Positions 19,860 to 28,166 of a stretch of 34,147 nt of DNA are shown here, piece by piece. Source of the stretch: a virus. Position 1 is the first letter of the stretch. The number at the start of each line of letters is the position of its first letter. The notes beneath the pieces are model-generated. The model was not told where the DNA came from and made no database searches. It was given only the letters and a program-made list of their open reading frames with translations. The translations under genes were made by a program, and so were the position numbers. The stretch lies in IMG/VR virus record IMGVR_UViG_3300033156_000833, positions 1 to 34,147 of that record; one strand, given 5' to 3'.

Positions 19860-21992
19860 ATGAACAAGTTTCAAAAATTTATTCAAAGACTTATTGGCCT
19901 TGATCAAAAACAAGATAGGCCAAATATAATTCCATTTACACCGACCGCAACTTTTGGCATGAGTGAACCTCCTCAGTATGATTTAGGAGCTCAATTACAA
20001 TCATACTCATCTTGGGTTTATGCTTGTATAAGAAAAATATCAAGCGAGATTGCTAATATAAAATTAAGGCTTTATAAAAGAAAAAGTGATGGCAAAATAG
20101 AAGAAGTAAAAAAGCATGATGTTTTAGATTTGCTTGATGGAGTGAATGAGTTCATGACAAGATATGATCTTTTTGAGTTATTGGGTATATATTTAGAACT
20201 TGCTGGTGAAGCTTTTTGGTGGAAATTAAAAAATGATTCTGGAAAAATTGTTTCTATTTATCCTTGGCTTTCGCCGGCTAATATGAATGTTGTTCCATCT
20301 GCTGAAAATTTTGTTGAAGGTTATATATATAGAGTGCCTGGAAGTGGAAAAGAAATTACTTTTGATGCAGATGAGATAATTCATTTTAAATATCCAAATC
20401 CATTAAATCCTTATCGTGGATTATCTCCAGTAAAAGCAGCTGAAATTGCAATTACATCTGATAGAGAAGCGGCTAAATGGAATTGGAATTTCTTTAGAAA
20501 TTCGGCAACTCCTCGTGGAGTTTTAGAGTTGGAAGGAACATTATCGCAAGATCAGTTTGATAGAATAAAAGCACAATGGGAGTCAATGCATCAAGGCGGA
20601 AGAAATGCTCATAAGTTAGCAATATTAGAGGGTGGAGGAAAATTTAAAGAGATTGGATTTAAGCAGACTGATATGGATTTTGTAGCATTAAGAAAATATA
20701 GTCGTGATGAGATATTTGCTATTTTTGGAATTCCTAAAGGAGTTATTTCTGCTGAAGATATAAATCGAGCAGTAGCTGAAGCCCATAAGGCTGTGTTTAT
20801 TGAAGAGACAATAGTGCCAAAATTAAGAAAAATAGTTTCTTATTTAAATGAATTTTTACTTCCTGATTATGGCGATGATACATTGTTTTTTGATTTTGAT
20901 GATCCATCACCAAGAAATATTGAGATTGCTTTGAAGTATTATGAGTCTGGAATTAAAAATGGCTGGCTGGCCCCTAATGAAGTTAGAGAAGAGGAAGGAT
21001 ATAAAGGATTTGAAGGTGGAGATAACTTGTTTTTACCTCTTAATATGGTTTCAATTGGTCAAGTTAAAGAAAAAGGTAAAATGATGTTGAATGTTAAAAG
21101 AATAAGAAGGCCAATGCAGGAAAAAATAAGTGATATGGTATCTGAAGAAATGAAAAAAAAGTTTGATAAAATAACAAAAGAATTTAAGAAAAATCAAGGA
21201 AAAAAGAAAATAGGTAAAAAAAAAATAAATAAATTTAGTGAAGAATTTAAAGAAGCATTTTGGAAAAGGTTCGTTATTAGGCTTAATAGAGAAGAAAGGA
21301 TAATAAAAGAAAATTTAATAAAGCAGTTTAATAGGCAGCAAAGGGAAGTTTTAGAGTCGGTTAAATCTGTTAAACAAATTGATTTTGATTTTGATGTAGA
21401 AAAAGAAAAAGAAATATTTGTTGAAATTTTTAAGCCTATTTTAACAACTTTTATTGCTGAACATGGAGAAGAAACTTTAACAATGCTTGGATTAGAAGGA
21501 TTTGATGTTTCAAGTAATAAGGTTTTGGAATTTTTAAGAAAAGATGGGCTTAAATTCGCAAAAGAAGTTAATAAAGTCACAAGGGAAGAAATTTTATCTG
21601 AAGTTAATGAAGGAGTTAGCGAAGGAGAGGGAATTGTTGAGATAAAAAATAGGATTAAAAAAGTTTTTAAAAGAGCAAAAACAACAAGAGCCTTTGCTAT
21701 TGCCAGAAGTGAATCATCGAGAGCGGCTAACTTTGCTATAGTTGAAGGCTATAGGCAATCTGGGGTTGTAAAAGGAAAGGAATGGTTAACAGCACTTGAT
21801 GAAAGAACTTGTCCTTATTGTAGTAGTTTAAATGGAAAAATAGTTTCTTTAGAAGATAATTATTTTAATCAAGGGGATAGTTTTAAGCCAACTGGAGCTG
21901 AGCGTCCACTTAATATTGATTATAGTAATGTTGGCGAACCGCCTCTACATACAAATTGTAGATGCACTACTATCCCAGTATTAAAAGAATAA
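19860..21992 (+). CDS. Portal protein fused to a MuF-like domain
   Basis: A 710-aa protein. Residues ~30-385 are an HK97-family portal, the ring through which DNA enters and leaves: SSWVYACIRKISSEIANIKL, NPYRGLSPVKAAEIAITSD, YSRDEIFAIFGIPKGVI and VREEEGYKGFEGGDNLFLPL. A basic linker (~390-470) leads to a MuF/SPP1 gp7-like domain (~560-710) with RAFAIARSESSRAANFAIVEGY, ALDERTCPYCSSLNGKI and HTNCRCTTIPV, whose cysteines and His probably bind zinc. MuF domains are injected or assist head assembly, usually as a separate gene. I use ATG 19860; a TTG at 19836 would put codons inside the terminator. Confidence 0.9.
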   Translation: MNKFQKFIQRLIGLDQKQDRPNIIPFTPTATFGMSEPPQYDLGAQLQSYSSWVYACIRKISSEIANIKLRLYKRKSDGKIEEVKKHDVLDLLDGVNEFMTRYDLFELLGIYLELAGEAFWWKLKNDSGKIVSIYPWLSPANMNVVPSAENFVEGYIYRVPGSGKEITFDADEIIHFKYPNPLNPYRGLSPVKAAEIAITSDREAAKWNWNFFRNSATPRGVLELEGTLSQDQFDRIKAQWESMHQGGRNAHKLAILEGGGKFKEIGFKQTDMDFVALRKYSRDEIFAIFGIPKGVISAEDINRAVAEAHKAVFIEETIVPKLRKIVSYLNEFLLPDYGDDTLFFDFDDPSPRNIEIALKYYESGIKNGWLAPNEVREEEGYKGFEGGDNLFLPLNMVSIGQVKEKGKMMLNVKRIRRPMQEKISDMVSEEMKKKFDKITKEFKKNQGKKKIGKKKINKFSEEFKEAFWKRFVIRLNREERIIKENLIKQFNRQQREVLESVKSVKQIDFDFDVEKEKEIFVEIFKPILTTFIAEHGEETLTMLGLEGFDVSSNKVLEFLRKDGLKFAKEVNKVTREEILSEVNEGVSEGEGIVEIKNRIKKVFKRAKTTRAFAIARSESSRAANFAIVEGYRQSGVVKGKEWLTALDERTCPYCSSLNGKIVSLEDNYFNQGDSFKPTGAERPLNIDYSNVGEPPLHTNCRCTTIPVLKE

Positions 21993-22017
21993 AAACTTTC
22001 GTTAGGTCGGAAAGTTT
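21993..22017 (+). repeat. AAGGTCG-type hairpin, copy 3
   Basis: 8-bp stem (21993-22000 with 22010-22017) and loop GTTAGGTCG, where one A of the core is T. It lies between portal and protease; the 3' arm ends 5 bases before the ATG at 22023. Confidence 0.65.
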
Positions 22018-22022
22018 AAAAA

Positions 22023-23405
22023 ATGAAAATATATGCTAAAGGATTTGTCAAAAAAGTAAAAGAAAATGGCACCATTACTGGAGCTGTAGCTTCCACTGGA
22101 TCATTAGATAGAGATGAAGAAATTCTTGATCCAAATGGGTGGGAGTTAGACAATTTTTTGAAAGCTCCAAGACTTTTATGGTCTCATAAGGCAATGGATT
22201 TGCCAATAGGTCGAGTTGATAGAATTTGGATTGACAAATCTACTGGTGAGCTTAAATTTGATGCCACCTTTGCTGAGAAGGAAAATGACTTTGCTAAAAA
22301 AGTCGCTGATCTCATGCGAGGTGGTTTTTTGAATACATTTTCTGTTGGATTTATACCAAAAGAGAGAGAAGGTAATAGGATTACTAAACAAGAACTTTTG
22401 GAAATTTCTGTTGTTAATGTTCCAGCTAATCCAGAAGCTCGTCTTAATTCTCTTTATAAATCACTTGAAAAAGATTTAGAAGAAATGGAAAGCAAAGGAG
22501 TTATTCCATATAAAGAAACTCCTAAAGCTCCAGAAGGAGAAAAGTGGGATGCTCCTCGTGAAATTAGAGAAGCAGATATAGATGATCTTAAAATAATGTG
22601 TGCTTGGTATGATTCAGAAAATCCTGATGTTAAGTCAAGTTATAAATTACCTCATCATAGAGCAAAAGATCATTATGTAGTTTGGAAAGGAGTAGCGGCT
22701 GCTATGGGAGCATTATTAGGAGCCAGAGGTGGAGTTAATATTCCGAATAAAGATAAAAAAGGAGTTTATAATCATTTAGTTAAACATTATAAGCAGTTTG
22801 ATAAAGAACCGCCTGAATTTAGAGAATATTCAGAAGAAGAATTGAAAAGTTTAGAAGATATGGGTTGGGAAATGAAGCCAGAGCCAGAAATAACTGAGAA
22901 TTATATAAGAATTAGAGTAGAGGATCCAGATAAATTTGTAAAAGATTCGTTTAGAACTATTGATATTTCTAAGCCAAAAGGAATTAAAGCAATAATTGGT
23001 AAATATAAAACTGATCCAAATGGCCCAACTCATGTTCAAAGTTATTTGTTTGATAAAGATAAATGGACACTTGCTGAAGCAAGAAGGTGGGTTGATGAGC
23101 ATAAAGATATGGATGAAACTGTTAAAAAACTTATTGAACTTAGTGAAGAGATAGAAAATATTAAAGAAGGTAGAATTCTCTCAGAAAAGAATAGAATTTT
23201 AATAAGAACATCAATTGACACAATGAGAAAAGCTATATCCGCCTTAGAGGAGTTATTAAAAAATACCCAACCTCCTAAGGGCGGAGAACCTGCTAAGAAA
23301 AAAGCAGTAAAGGTCAACAACCGTAAGGCTAAACTTATTAAGGCTTTGCGGATAATTGATAAAGCCGCGGAGTATACACTCCATGAGCTAAAAGAGTATG
23401 AGTGA
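22023..23405 (+). CDS. HK97-type prohead protease with two extra C-terminal domains
   Basis: A 460-aa protein. Residues ~1-155 are the S78 prohead protease that trims scaffold and capsid proteins: PRLLWSHKAMDLPIGRV has the catalytic His, GGFLNTFSVGFIPKE the Ser, and ISVVNVPANPEA the following conserved stretch. Residues ~180-265 form a domain with SYKLPHHRAKDHYVVWKGV and GVYNHLVKHYKQFDKEPPEF, often fused to phage proteases. A third part (~290-370) has IRIRVEDPDKFVKDSFRTID and THVQSYLFDKDKWTLAEA, a separate module also known from phage proteases. The basic tail may be removed. Most proteases of this family are under 250 aa. It overlaps the capsid gene by 8 bases. Confidence 0.88.
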   Translation: MKIYAKGFVKKVKENGTITGAVASTGSLDRDEEILDPNGWELDNFLKAPRLLWSHKAMDLPIGRVDRIWIDKSTGELKFDATFAEKENDFAKKVADLMRGGFLNTFSVGFIPKEREGNRITKQELLEISVVNVPANPEARLNSLYKSLEKDLEEMESKGVIPYKETPKAPEGEKWDAPREIREADIDDLKIMCAWYDSENPDVKSSYKLPHHRAKDHYVVWKGVAAAMGALLGARGGVNIPNKDKKGVYNHLVKHYKQFDKEPPEFREYSEEELKSLEDMGWEMKPEPEITENYIRIRVEDPDKFVKDSFRTIDISKPKGIKAIIGKYKTDPNGPTHVQSYLFDKDKWTLAEARRWVDEHKDMDETVKKLIELSEEIENIKEGRILSEKNRILIRTSIDTMRKAISALEELLKNTQPPKGGEPAKKKAVKVNNRKAKLIKALRIIDKAAEYTLHELKEYE

Positions 23406-24636
23406 AATTAAGAAAAAAGAAGAGGAAATTAAGGAAGATGAGGATGTAAAGGAAGAAGAGGAAGAAAAGGAAGAAGAAAAGGAAGAAGAAGAAAAGGAAG
23501 ATGAGGAAGAAAAGATTGCTGAACTTTCCCAAAGTATTGCTAAGCAGATTTCTGAATCATTAGCAAAAATTAGGGAAAAAGATGTTGAGAAGAAAAAGGA
23601 AATAACTTATGATGCTAAATTAAACGATCCAGAAATCAAATTGTTTGAGACAAAGAAAGGAAAAGAAGTCAAGATGAGAAAGAGCGAGATTGAAGTTCTT
23701 GGCAAATGGTTCCAGGCTTTTCTTAGAAAAGATACAGCCAGTATGCTCAACTTCCACCAGAAGCTTGAGCCATTAGTTGAAGGAACTGATGCTGAGGGTG
23801 GATATCTTGTTCCAACTCTCCTTCACAATGTAATTGTTGACTTAATGGAAGATGAGGCAGTTATTAAACCAAGAGCAACTGTCATTGATATGACTGGAAT
23901 GAAGACCAACCAGTTGAATATTAGTGGTATTGCTTCAAAGCCGATTGTTTACTGGACTGGTGAAAATAGTGATAAGTCAACCTCTTCCATGACTTTTAAC
24001 CAGATTAGTCTTACTCCTTATACTTTAGCTGCTATAGTGCCTATATCAACTCAGTTAAGAGATGATTCTCCATTTAATGTTGTTCAGATTGTTAGTAAGG
24101 CACTTGCTGATGCAGTAGCTAAAGCAGAGGATAAGGCTTTTACAACTGGTAGTGGAAGTGGTCAGCCTACTGGTCTTGATAATTATACATTTACAACTAT
24201 TGATGCTGGTGGTGCTTTGACTTTTGATCACATCAATTCGGCTTTCTTCAAACTGCCTCAAGCTTATCGAAAGAGTGCTTTTTGGATAATGAATGGAAGA
24301 ACAATTGCTGCTATTGCTAATTTGAAGGACAGCGATAATCGACCTCTGCTTCTTGAAGCAGGAATTCTCACAGAGCCTGGAATCCCAGCCTTAAAGGGAA
24401 GACCTGTTTTAGAGCAGAACGATTTAGCTTCCTCAAAGATTTTCTTTGGTGATTTGAAGGCTTATTGGATTGGACAGAAAATGCCATTGAGAATTGATAT
24501 TGCTGATCAGGCAACTATTGCTGGAGTTAATCTTTGGGAAAGAAACCTTATTGCTGTTCGAGTTGAGGAAAGAATTGATGGTGAATTAACGACTACCAGA
24601 GCATTTGTTGAAATTTCTAACACTGGAGTATCATAA
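23398..24636 (+). CDS. HK97-type major capsid protein with fused scaffold
   Basis: A 412-aa shell protein. The first ~90 residues are an extremely acidic/charged coiled coil (KEEEEEKEEEKEEEEKED core), the delta or scaffold domain expected to be cut off by the protease. The body contains GTDAEGGYLVPTLLHNVIVD, MTGMKTNQLNISGIASKP, LTPYTLAAIVPISTQLRDDS, FTTGSGSGQPTGLDNY and the C-terminal VRVEERIDGELTTTRAFV, all typical of HK97 capsids. Codon use here is richer in C/G (AAG, CTT, CTC) than in neighbours, as expected of the most highly made protein. Its first bases overlap the protease. Confidence 0.93.
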   Translation: MSEIKKKEEEIKEDEDVKEEEEEKEEEKEEEEKEDEEEKIAELSQSIAKQISESLAKIREKDVEKKKEITYDAKLNDPEIKLFETKKGKEVKMRKSEIEVLGKWFQAFLRKDTASMLNFHQKLEPLVEGTDAEGGYLVPTLLHNVIVDLMEDEAVIKPRATVIDMTGMKTNQLNISGIASKPIVYWTGENSDKSTSSMTFNQISLTPYTLAAIVPISTQLRDDSPFNVVQIVSKALADAVAKAEDKAFTTGSGSGQPTGLDNYTFTTIDAGGALTFDHINSAFFKLPQAYRKSAFWIMNGRTIAAIANLKDSDNRPLLLEAGILTEPGIPALKGRPVLEQNDLASSKIFFGDLKAYWIGQKMPLRIDIADQATIAGVNLWERNLIAVRVEERIDGELTTTRAFVEISNTGVS

Positions 24637-24652
24637 TAGAAATTCCTTGTAG

Positions 24653-24673
24653 TGAAGGCCTTACTGGCCTTCA
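24653..24673 (+). terminator. Hairpin after the capsid gene
   Basis: 8-bp GC-rich perfect stem (24653-24660 with 24666-24673), loop TTACT. There is no U-tract, so it may block exonucleases and stabilise the capsid mRNA rather than terminate. It abuts the larger hairpin at 24673. Confidence 0.5.
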
Positions 24674-24723
24674 TGCTACGCTCGAGTGTTTTCGACCTTC
24701 ACTCGAGCGGAGCATAAAGGTCG
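24673..24723. repeat. AAGGTCG-loop hairpin, copy 4, in opposite orientation
   Basis: Stem 24673-24688 with 24700-24715: 15 pairs with one A/G mismatch, the strongest in the window. The 11-base loop (24689-24699) reads CGACCTT on + and AAGGTCGAAAA on the other strand, so it is the family motif inverted. Just after it, 24717-24723 is AAGGTCG again; it can pair with the loop to form an alternative 7-bp hairpin that excludes the big stem. No start codon is near (next at 24751). Confidence 0.65.
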
Positions 24724-24750
24724 GTAATTCATAAAAGTAAAAATAAAATT

Positions 24751-24948
24751 ATGCCAAAAGTTAAACTAATTACAAGTTATCTTGATAATCCAGCAGGGAC
24801 TATTTATGAGACTGATTTTGAAAAATGTCAGCAATTAGTTGATCTTGGCCGGGCTGAATGGGTTGAGAAAGGAAGCCCAAAAAAGAAAAAGACAAAGGAA
24901 ATGAAGCCAGCGAGGAGAAAAAGAACTTATAAAACTAAAGCTAAGTAA
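24751..24948 (+). CDS. Small protein between capsid and connector
   Basis: A 65-aa product: KLITSYLDNPAGTIYETDFE then LVDLGRAEWVEK, then a lysine-rich tail. This short pattern (a small beta domain followed by GRAEWV) is common in phages right after the capsid gene, with no settled role; possible head-fibre or head-completion part. Five bases separate it from the next gene. Confidence 0.6.
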   Translation: MPKVKLITSYLDNPAGTIYETDFEKCQQLVDLGRAEWVEKGSPKKKKTKEMKPARRKRTYKTKAK

Positions 24949-24953
24949 AAATT

Positions 24954-25571
24954 ATGGCTTTATTAGATTATGCTTTAACAACTTTGGCCAGAGTCAAAAC
25001 TTTTCTGGGTATTTCTGGCACATCTAATGATGAACTATTGACCAGCCTTATAAATTCTTGCACTGATTTTATTGAGAATTATTGTGATAGGAGATTTAAA
25101 CAAAAAGCTTATACTAATGAGCTTTATAATGGAAATGGAACAAATAAATTGTTATTAAAGAATTATCCGGTTGATGAAAGCTCAACTTTTAAAATAGAGG
25201 AAAGAAGCTCTGATTTAAATGAAGATGATTGGAACGAGATTGATACAGAATATTATTTTGTTCATTATGATTCGGGGATAGTTGAACGAGTCAGAGGAAT
25301 TTTTTATAAATATCCAAAACATTACCGAATAACTTATACTGCTGGCTATGATTATGATAATTCATCTACTTTTCTTGAAGATGCTGGAGCTGGAGATTTA
25401 GAATATGCTTGCTGGAAATTAGTTTCAAAAGTTTATAATCAAAGAAAACAAGCAGGAAATATTCAATCAGAAAGATTAGGAGATTATTCCGTTACATTTA
25501 AGAAAGAAGTTATGGCTGATCCGGAAATAAAAAGTATTCTTGATAAATATAAAAGACCTTATGGGGCTTAG
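24954..25571 (+). CDS. Head-tail connector, HK97 gp6-like
   Basis: A 205-aa adaptor that forms a ring below the portal. LARVKTFLGISGTSNDELLT and LINSCTDFIENYCDRRF are the family's N-terminal helices, then YNGNGTNKLLLKNYPV and YRITYTAGYDYDN, the beta part. ACWKLVSKVYNQRKQAGNI and a C-terminal helix complete it. The match with gp6/gp15-type adaptors is good over the whole length. It overlaps the next gene by 11 bases. Confidence 0.85.
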   Translation: MALLDYALTTLARVKTFLGISGTSNDELLTSLINSCTDFIENYCDRRFKQKAYTNELYNGNGTNKLLLKNYPVDESSTFKIEERSSDLNEDDWNEIDTEYYFVHYDSGIVERVRGIFYKYPKHYRITYTAGYDYDNSSTFLEDAGAGDLEYACWKLVSKVYNQRKQAGNIQSERLGDYSVTFKKEVMADPEIKSILDKYKRPYGA

Positions 25572-25875
25572 ACATTTTTTTAATAAAAGAATAACAATAT
25601 CAAGGTTAAAAACTGTTTCTGGAAATAAAAAGAATTTTGTTTCTACAGGAACTATTGATGCTCATATTCAAAGAATAACTGATGAGTCGTCTTTTGAAAT
25701 TTATGGCGTCTATGGGGCTACCCATAAGGCTTGGTGCGATGTTAGTGAGGATATTAAAACAGGAGATAAAGTTGTAGATTCTGATGGAAATGAATATTCT
25801 GTTGTAGCAGTAAATAAACAAGATTTTGGTATGTCAACTCATTTAGAAGTAATTTTAAAGAAATATAATGCCTGA
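25561..25875 (+). CDS. Head closure (stopper) protein
   Basis: A 104-aa beta-barrel protein of the SPP1 gp16 / phage_H_T_join type, which plugs the head after packaging. RHFFNKRITISRLKT, then IDAHIQRITDESSF, and a late IKTGDKVVDSDGNEYSVVAV are the expected strands. I use ATG 25561, inside the end of the connector gene; an ATA/other start at 25540 is not needed. It overlaps the next gene by 8 bases. Confidence 0.75.
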   Translation: MGLRHFFNKRITISRLKTVSGNKKNFVSTGTIDAHIQRITDESSFEIYGVYGATHKAWCDVSEDIKTGDKVVDSDGNEYSVVAVNKQDFGMSTHLEVILKKYNA

Positions 25876-26341
25876 GATTTCATTAAAAATTCAAGGATTA
25901 GATAAATTTAAAAAATCAATTAAAAAATTTCCTGAAATATCAGCAAAACATTTACAGGAAGCAATTAAATATTCTATTTATGAAATAGAAAGAGAAACAG
26001 TGCCAAAAACTCCTGTTAGTGAAGGAAGGTTGAGATCAAGTTTTAGATCTGTTTTACAACCATTAAGAGGAATTTTTGGGCCAACTGCAAAATATGGAAT
26101 ATTTGTTCATGAAGGAACAAGGCCTCATTGGCCGCCATTTGGTGAAGGAACTCCTTTGAATCGTTGGGCAAGATTGCATGGTATAGAACCATTTTTAGTG
26201 GCCAGAGCAATAAGTAGAAGGGGAACAAAAGCAAAGCCATTTTTGAAAGAAGGAGTAAAAGATGCTCTTCCAAAAATAAACTTTAGATTTAAAAAGGCAT
26301 TAGAAAATATTGTAAAAGAAACAGTAAAAAAGGCTAAATAA
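25868..26341 (+). CDS. HK97 gp10-like head-tail joining protein
   Basis: A 157-aa basic protein of the HK97-gp10 family, which lies at the head-tail joint. Key stretches: SLKIQGLDKFKKSIKKFP, a long helix, ERETVPKTPVSEGRLRSSF (the TPVxxGxLRxS signature) and AKYGIFVHEGTRPHWPP. Three bases separate it from the tail terminator gene. Confidence 0.85.
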   Translation: MPEISLKIQGLDKFKKSIKKFPEISAKHLQEAIKYSIYEIERETVPKTPVSEGRLRSSFRSVLQPLRGIFGPTAKYGIFVHEGTRPHWPPFGEGTPLNRWARLHGIEPFLVARAISRRGTKAKPFLKEGVKDALPKINFRFKKALENIVKETVKKAK

Positions 26342-26343
26342 TT

Positions 26344-26781
26344 ATGGCTGATACAACCTATACAATATTGAAAAATAAAATAAAGGAGAAACTTCAAGGA
26401 ATATCTAAAATTCAGGAAGTTTATGATGAACCGAGATTAGAATTTTCTGGTTATCCTGCTGCAATAATTACTCCCTCTGAAGATGAATCTGATTATGAAA
26501 CAACAACTGAAAATTTAAGGGTTTATGTTTTTAATATTGATCTTTTTTATGAGATACCAAGTTCTGGAATATCAGAGGCTTTAGATGCTTTATATGATTT
26601 AGCTGATGATGTTATGGATGCCTTTGATCAGGACCAAACATTATCAGGAATATCTTTACCAAGTAGGTATACAATGGTCGGAATTGAACCAAGCTCTGGG
26701 GCATGGAGCGAGGTTCCAGATAAAAAATTATTAACTAAAACAGTTAAATTAAGAATAAAAATTAGTGTAGACATCAGCTAA
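26344..26781 (+). CDS. Tail terminator protein
   Basis: A 145-aa alpha/beta protein in the tail-terminator slot between gp10-like and tail tube genes. KIQEVYDEPRLEFSGYPAAI followed by YVFNIDLFYEI, a helical ALDALYDLADDVMDAFDQD and a final strand LLTKTVKLRIKISVDIS fit the lambda gpU / SPP1 gp17 fold. It should cap the tail tube and fix tail length. Its stop codon lies inside the hairpin at 26771. Confidence 0.72.
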   Translation: MADTTYTILKNKIKEKLQGISKIQEVYDEPRLEFSGYPAAIITPSEDESDYETTTENLRVYVFNIDLFYEIPSSGISEALDALYDLADDVMDAFDQDQTLSGISLPSRYTMVGIEPSSGAWSEVPDKKLLTKTVKLRIKISVDIS

Positions 26782-26793
26782 GGTCGCTGATGT
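26771..26793 (+). repeat. AAGGTCG-loop hairpin, copy 5
   Basis: Perfect 8-bp stem (26771-26778 with 26786-26793) and loop TAAGGTC, followed by G. It contains the stop codon of the tail terminator gene and ends 6 bases before the tail tube ATG at 26800. Confidence 0.72.
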
Positions 26794-26799
26794 AAAAAA

Positions 26800-27777
26800 A
26801 TGAGCAAATTTATCGGTCGACTAACAGAAATAGGATTTGCCAAAGAATCAACGCGGGGAACATTTCCCGGGAGTGTTGATTATTGGCTTCCTAAACTCGG
26901 CTTTACCTTTGATAATAAAGTTAATTTAACAAAAAGTGGCGAAAGTTTAGGCAGTATTGCTGGAGAAACTACTGGATATATAACTGAAGCTTGGGCCGAA
27001 GGAGAAATAGAAGCTGAAATAAGAGATAAATCATTTGGATTGATCCTTTTAGCTGCTTTAGGTGAAGTATCATCTGCGGTGGAAGAAACAACTGCTTACA
27101 AGCATACCTTTACGCTTCAGAATGATAATCAGCATGATTCTTTATCGATTGTTTATAAAGATCCTGATAATACATTGGTATTTAGGAGAGGAATGCTCAA
27201 TAGCTTGACAATAAGAGTTGCTTTAGGTGAAATTGTGACATTTATTGCAGGGTTTCAATCTCATCAGTCGGAAAATTGGACAACTATTAGTCCTTCTTAT
27301 GTTTCAGAAAATAAGTTTACTTCGAAGCATTTGAGTTTTAAAGTTGCTGATAGTTTGTCTGGACTTGATGCGGCCAGTAAAGTTGCTTTGAAAGAATTGG
27401 AATTAACTATTGAAAAGAATCTTATTAGAGATAATAAGCTTGGATCTGTAGATCCAGCAGATATTTTAAATACTGTTTTCAGAATTACTGGTAGAATAGT
27501 GTTGAACTATGAAGATAAAACATTTAGAGATTATGCTCTTGATGGAAAGGTTAAAGCAGTAAGAATTGAATTAAAAAACACTGATAGAACTATAGGAGCT
27601 TCCTCTAATCCAACATTTAGAATAGATTTCAAGAAAGTTATTTTTGAGGAATGGGAAGTTGATAAAAGCTTAGATGATATTGTTAGCCAAAGCTTGAATT
27701 TTACTGCTTATTATGATACTGCAACTTCAAAAATCTTTGATGATTGTTATCTGATTAACGAGGTATCAAGTTATTAA
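26800..27777 (+). CDS. Major tail tube protein
   Basis: A 325-aa protein expected to form the stacked rings of the tail. IGFAKESTRGTFPGSVDYWL is the usual opening of phage tail tube proteins, followed by beta-rich segments such as GEIEAEIRDKSFGLILLAAL, YKHTFTLQNDNQHDSLSIVY and VALGEIVTFIAGFQ, and a late ELTIEKNLI. The length is typical. It sits 6 bases after a hairpin and is followed by 59 bases, with another AAGGTCG, before the tail chaperone. Confidence 0.82.
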   Translation: MSKFIGRLTEIGFAKESTRGTFPGSVDYWLPKLGFTFDNKVNLTKSGESLGSIAGETTGYITEAWAEGEIEAEIRDKSFGLILLAALGEVSSAVEETTAYKHTFTLQNDNQHDSLSIVYKDPDNTLVFRRGMLNSLTIRVALGEIVTFIAGFQSHQSENWTTISPSYVSENKFTSKHLSFKVADSLSGLDAASKVALKELELTIEKNLIRDNKLGSVDPADILNTVFRITGRIVLNYEDKTFRDYALDGKVKAVRIELKNTDRTIGASSNPTFRIDFKKVIFEEWEVDKSLDDIVSQSLNFTAYYDTATSKIFDDCYLINEVSSY

Positions 27778-27790
27778 TGTTTATAATAAA

Positions 27791-27825
27791 AAGGTCGATT
27801 TAGCTTAGTAGTTTAATTAACTAAG
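27791..27825 (+). repeat. AAGGTCG motif with nearby hairpin, copy 7 (loose)
   Basis: AAGGTCG at 27791-27797 has no clear flanking arms of its own, unlike other members. A separate 6-bp stem follows (27804-27809 with 27820-27825), ending 11 bases before the ATG at 27837. It is in the tail tube to chaperone gap. Included because of motif and place; structure is doubtful. Confidence 0.35.
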
Positions 27826-27836
27826 AGTAAAATTCT

Positions 27837-28166
27837 ATGCCAGAATTAAAAGATTTTAGAAAAGTTGAAGTTATTGAGCTTCCATCATTTCCTGGGAGCA
27901 AGGTGGAGATATATGATCAACTTATTTTTGGGAATATAGTTCAACTTGATGAATTAGGCGAAGATGCGACTGATATGGAAAGAATAATAAAGGCCGCATC
28001 TTTGTTAATTAAAAGTTGGAATTTAACAGATAAAGATGGAAATGTTTTGCCAATAACAGTTGAGAATATTAGAAAGTTGCCGATTAAAGATGCTAATATT
28101 TTAATGAAAAAAGTGACAGAAGCCATTGAGGGAAGGCCTAAAAAAGGGGGCTCGCAAAAAGAATAG
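27837..28166 (+). CDS. Tail assembly chaperone, short form (gpG-like)
   Basis: A 109-aa protein in the slot before the tape measure gene. Its body, VIELPSFPGSKVEIYDQLIF then ELGEDATDMERIIKAASLLI, and a C-terminal KKGGSQKE fit small chaperones that bind tape measure during tail assembly. Near its end a run of A6G5 (28140-28150) allows a -1 shift into an open frame. The stop at 28164 ends the short form. Confidence 0.75.
   Translation: MPELKDFRKVEVIELPSFPGSKVEIYDQLIFGNIVQLDELGEDATDMERIIKAASLLIKSWNLTDKDGNVLPITVENIRKLPIKDANILMKKVTEAIEGRPKKGGSQKE

Noticed and set aside
21194-21580. Minus-strand ORF of 128 codons
   Set aside because: Antisense of the lysine-rich linker of the portal fusion; low-complexity product, so taken as a shadow.
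23448-23500. Long purine-only tract in the capsid gene as a special DNA structure
   Set aside because: It is explained by Glu/Lys codons (GAA, GAG, AAG) of the acidic scaffold domain.
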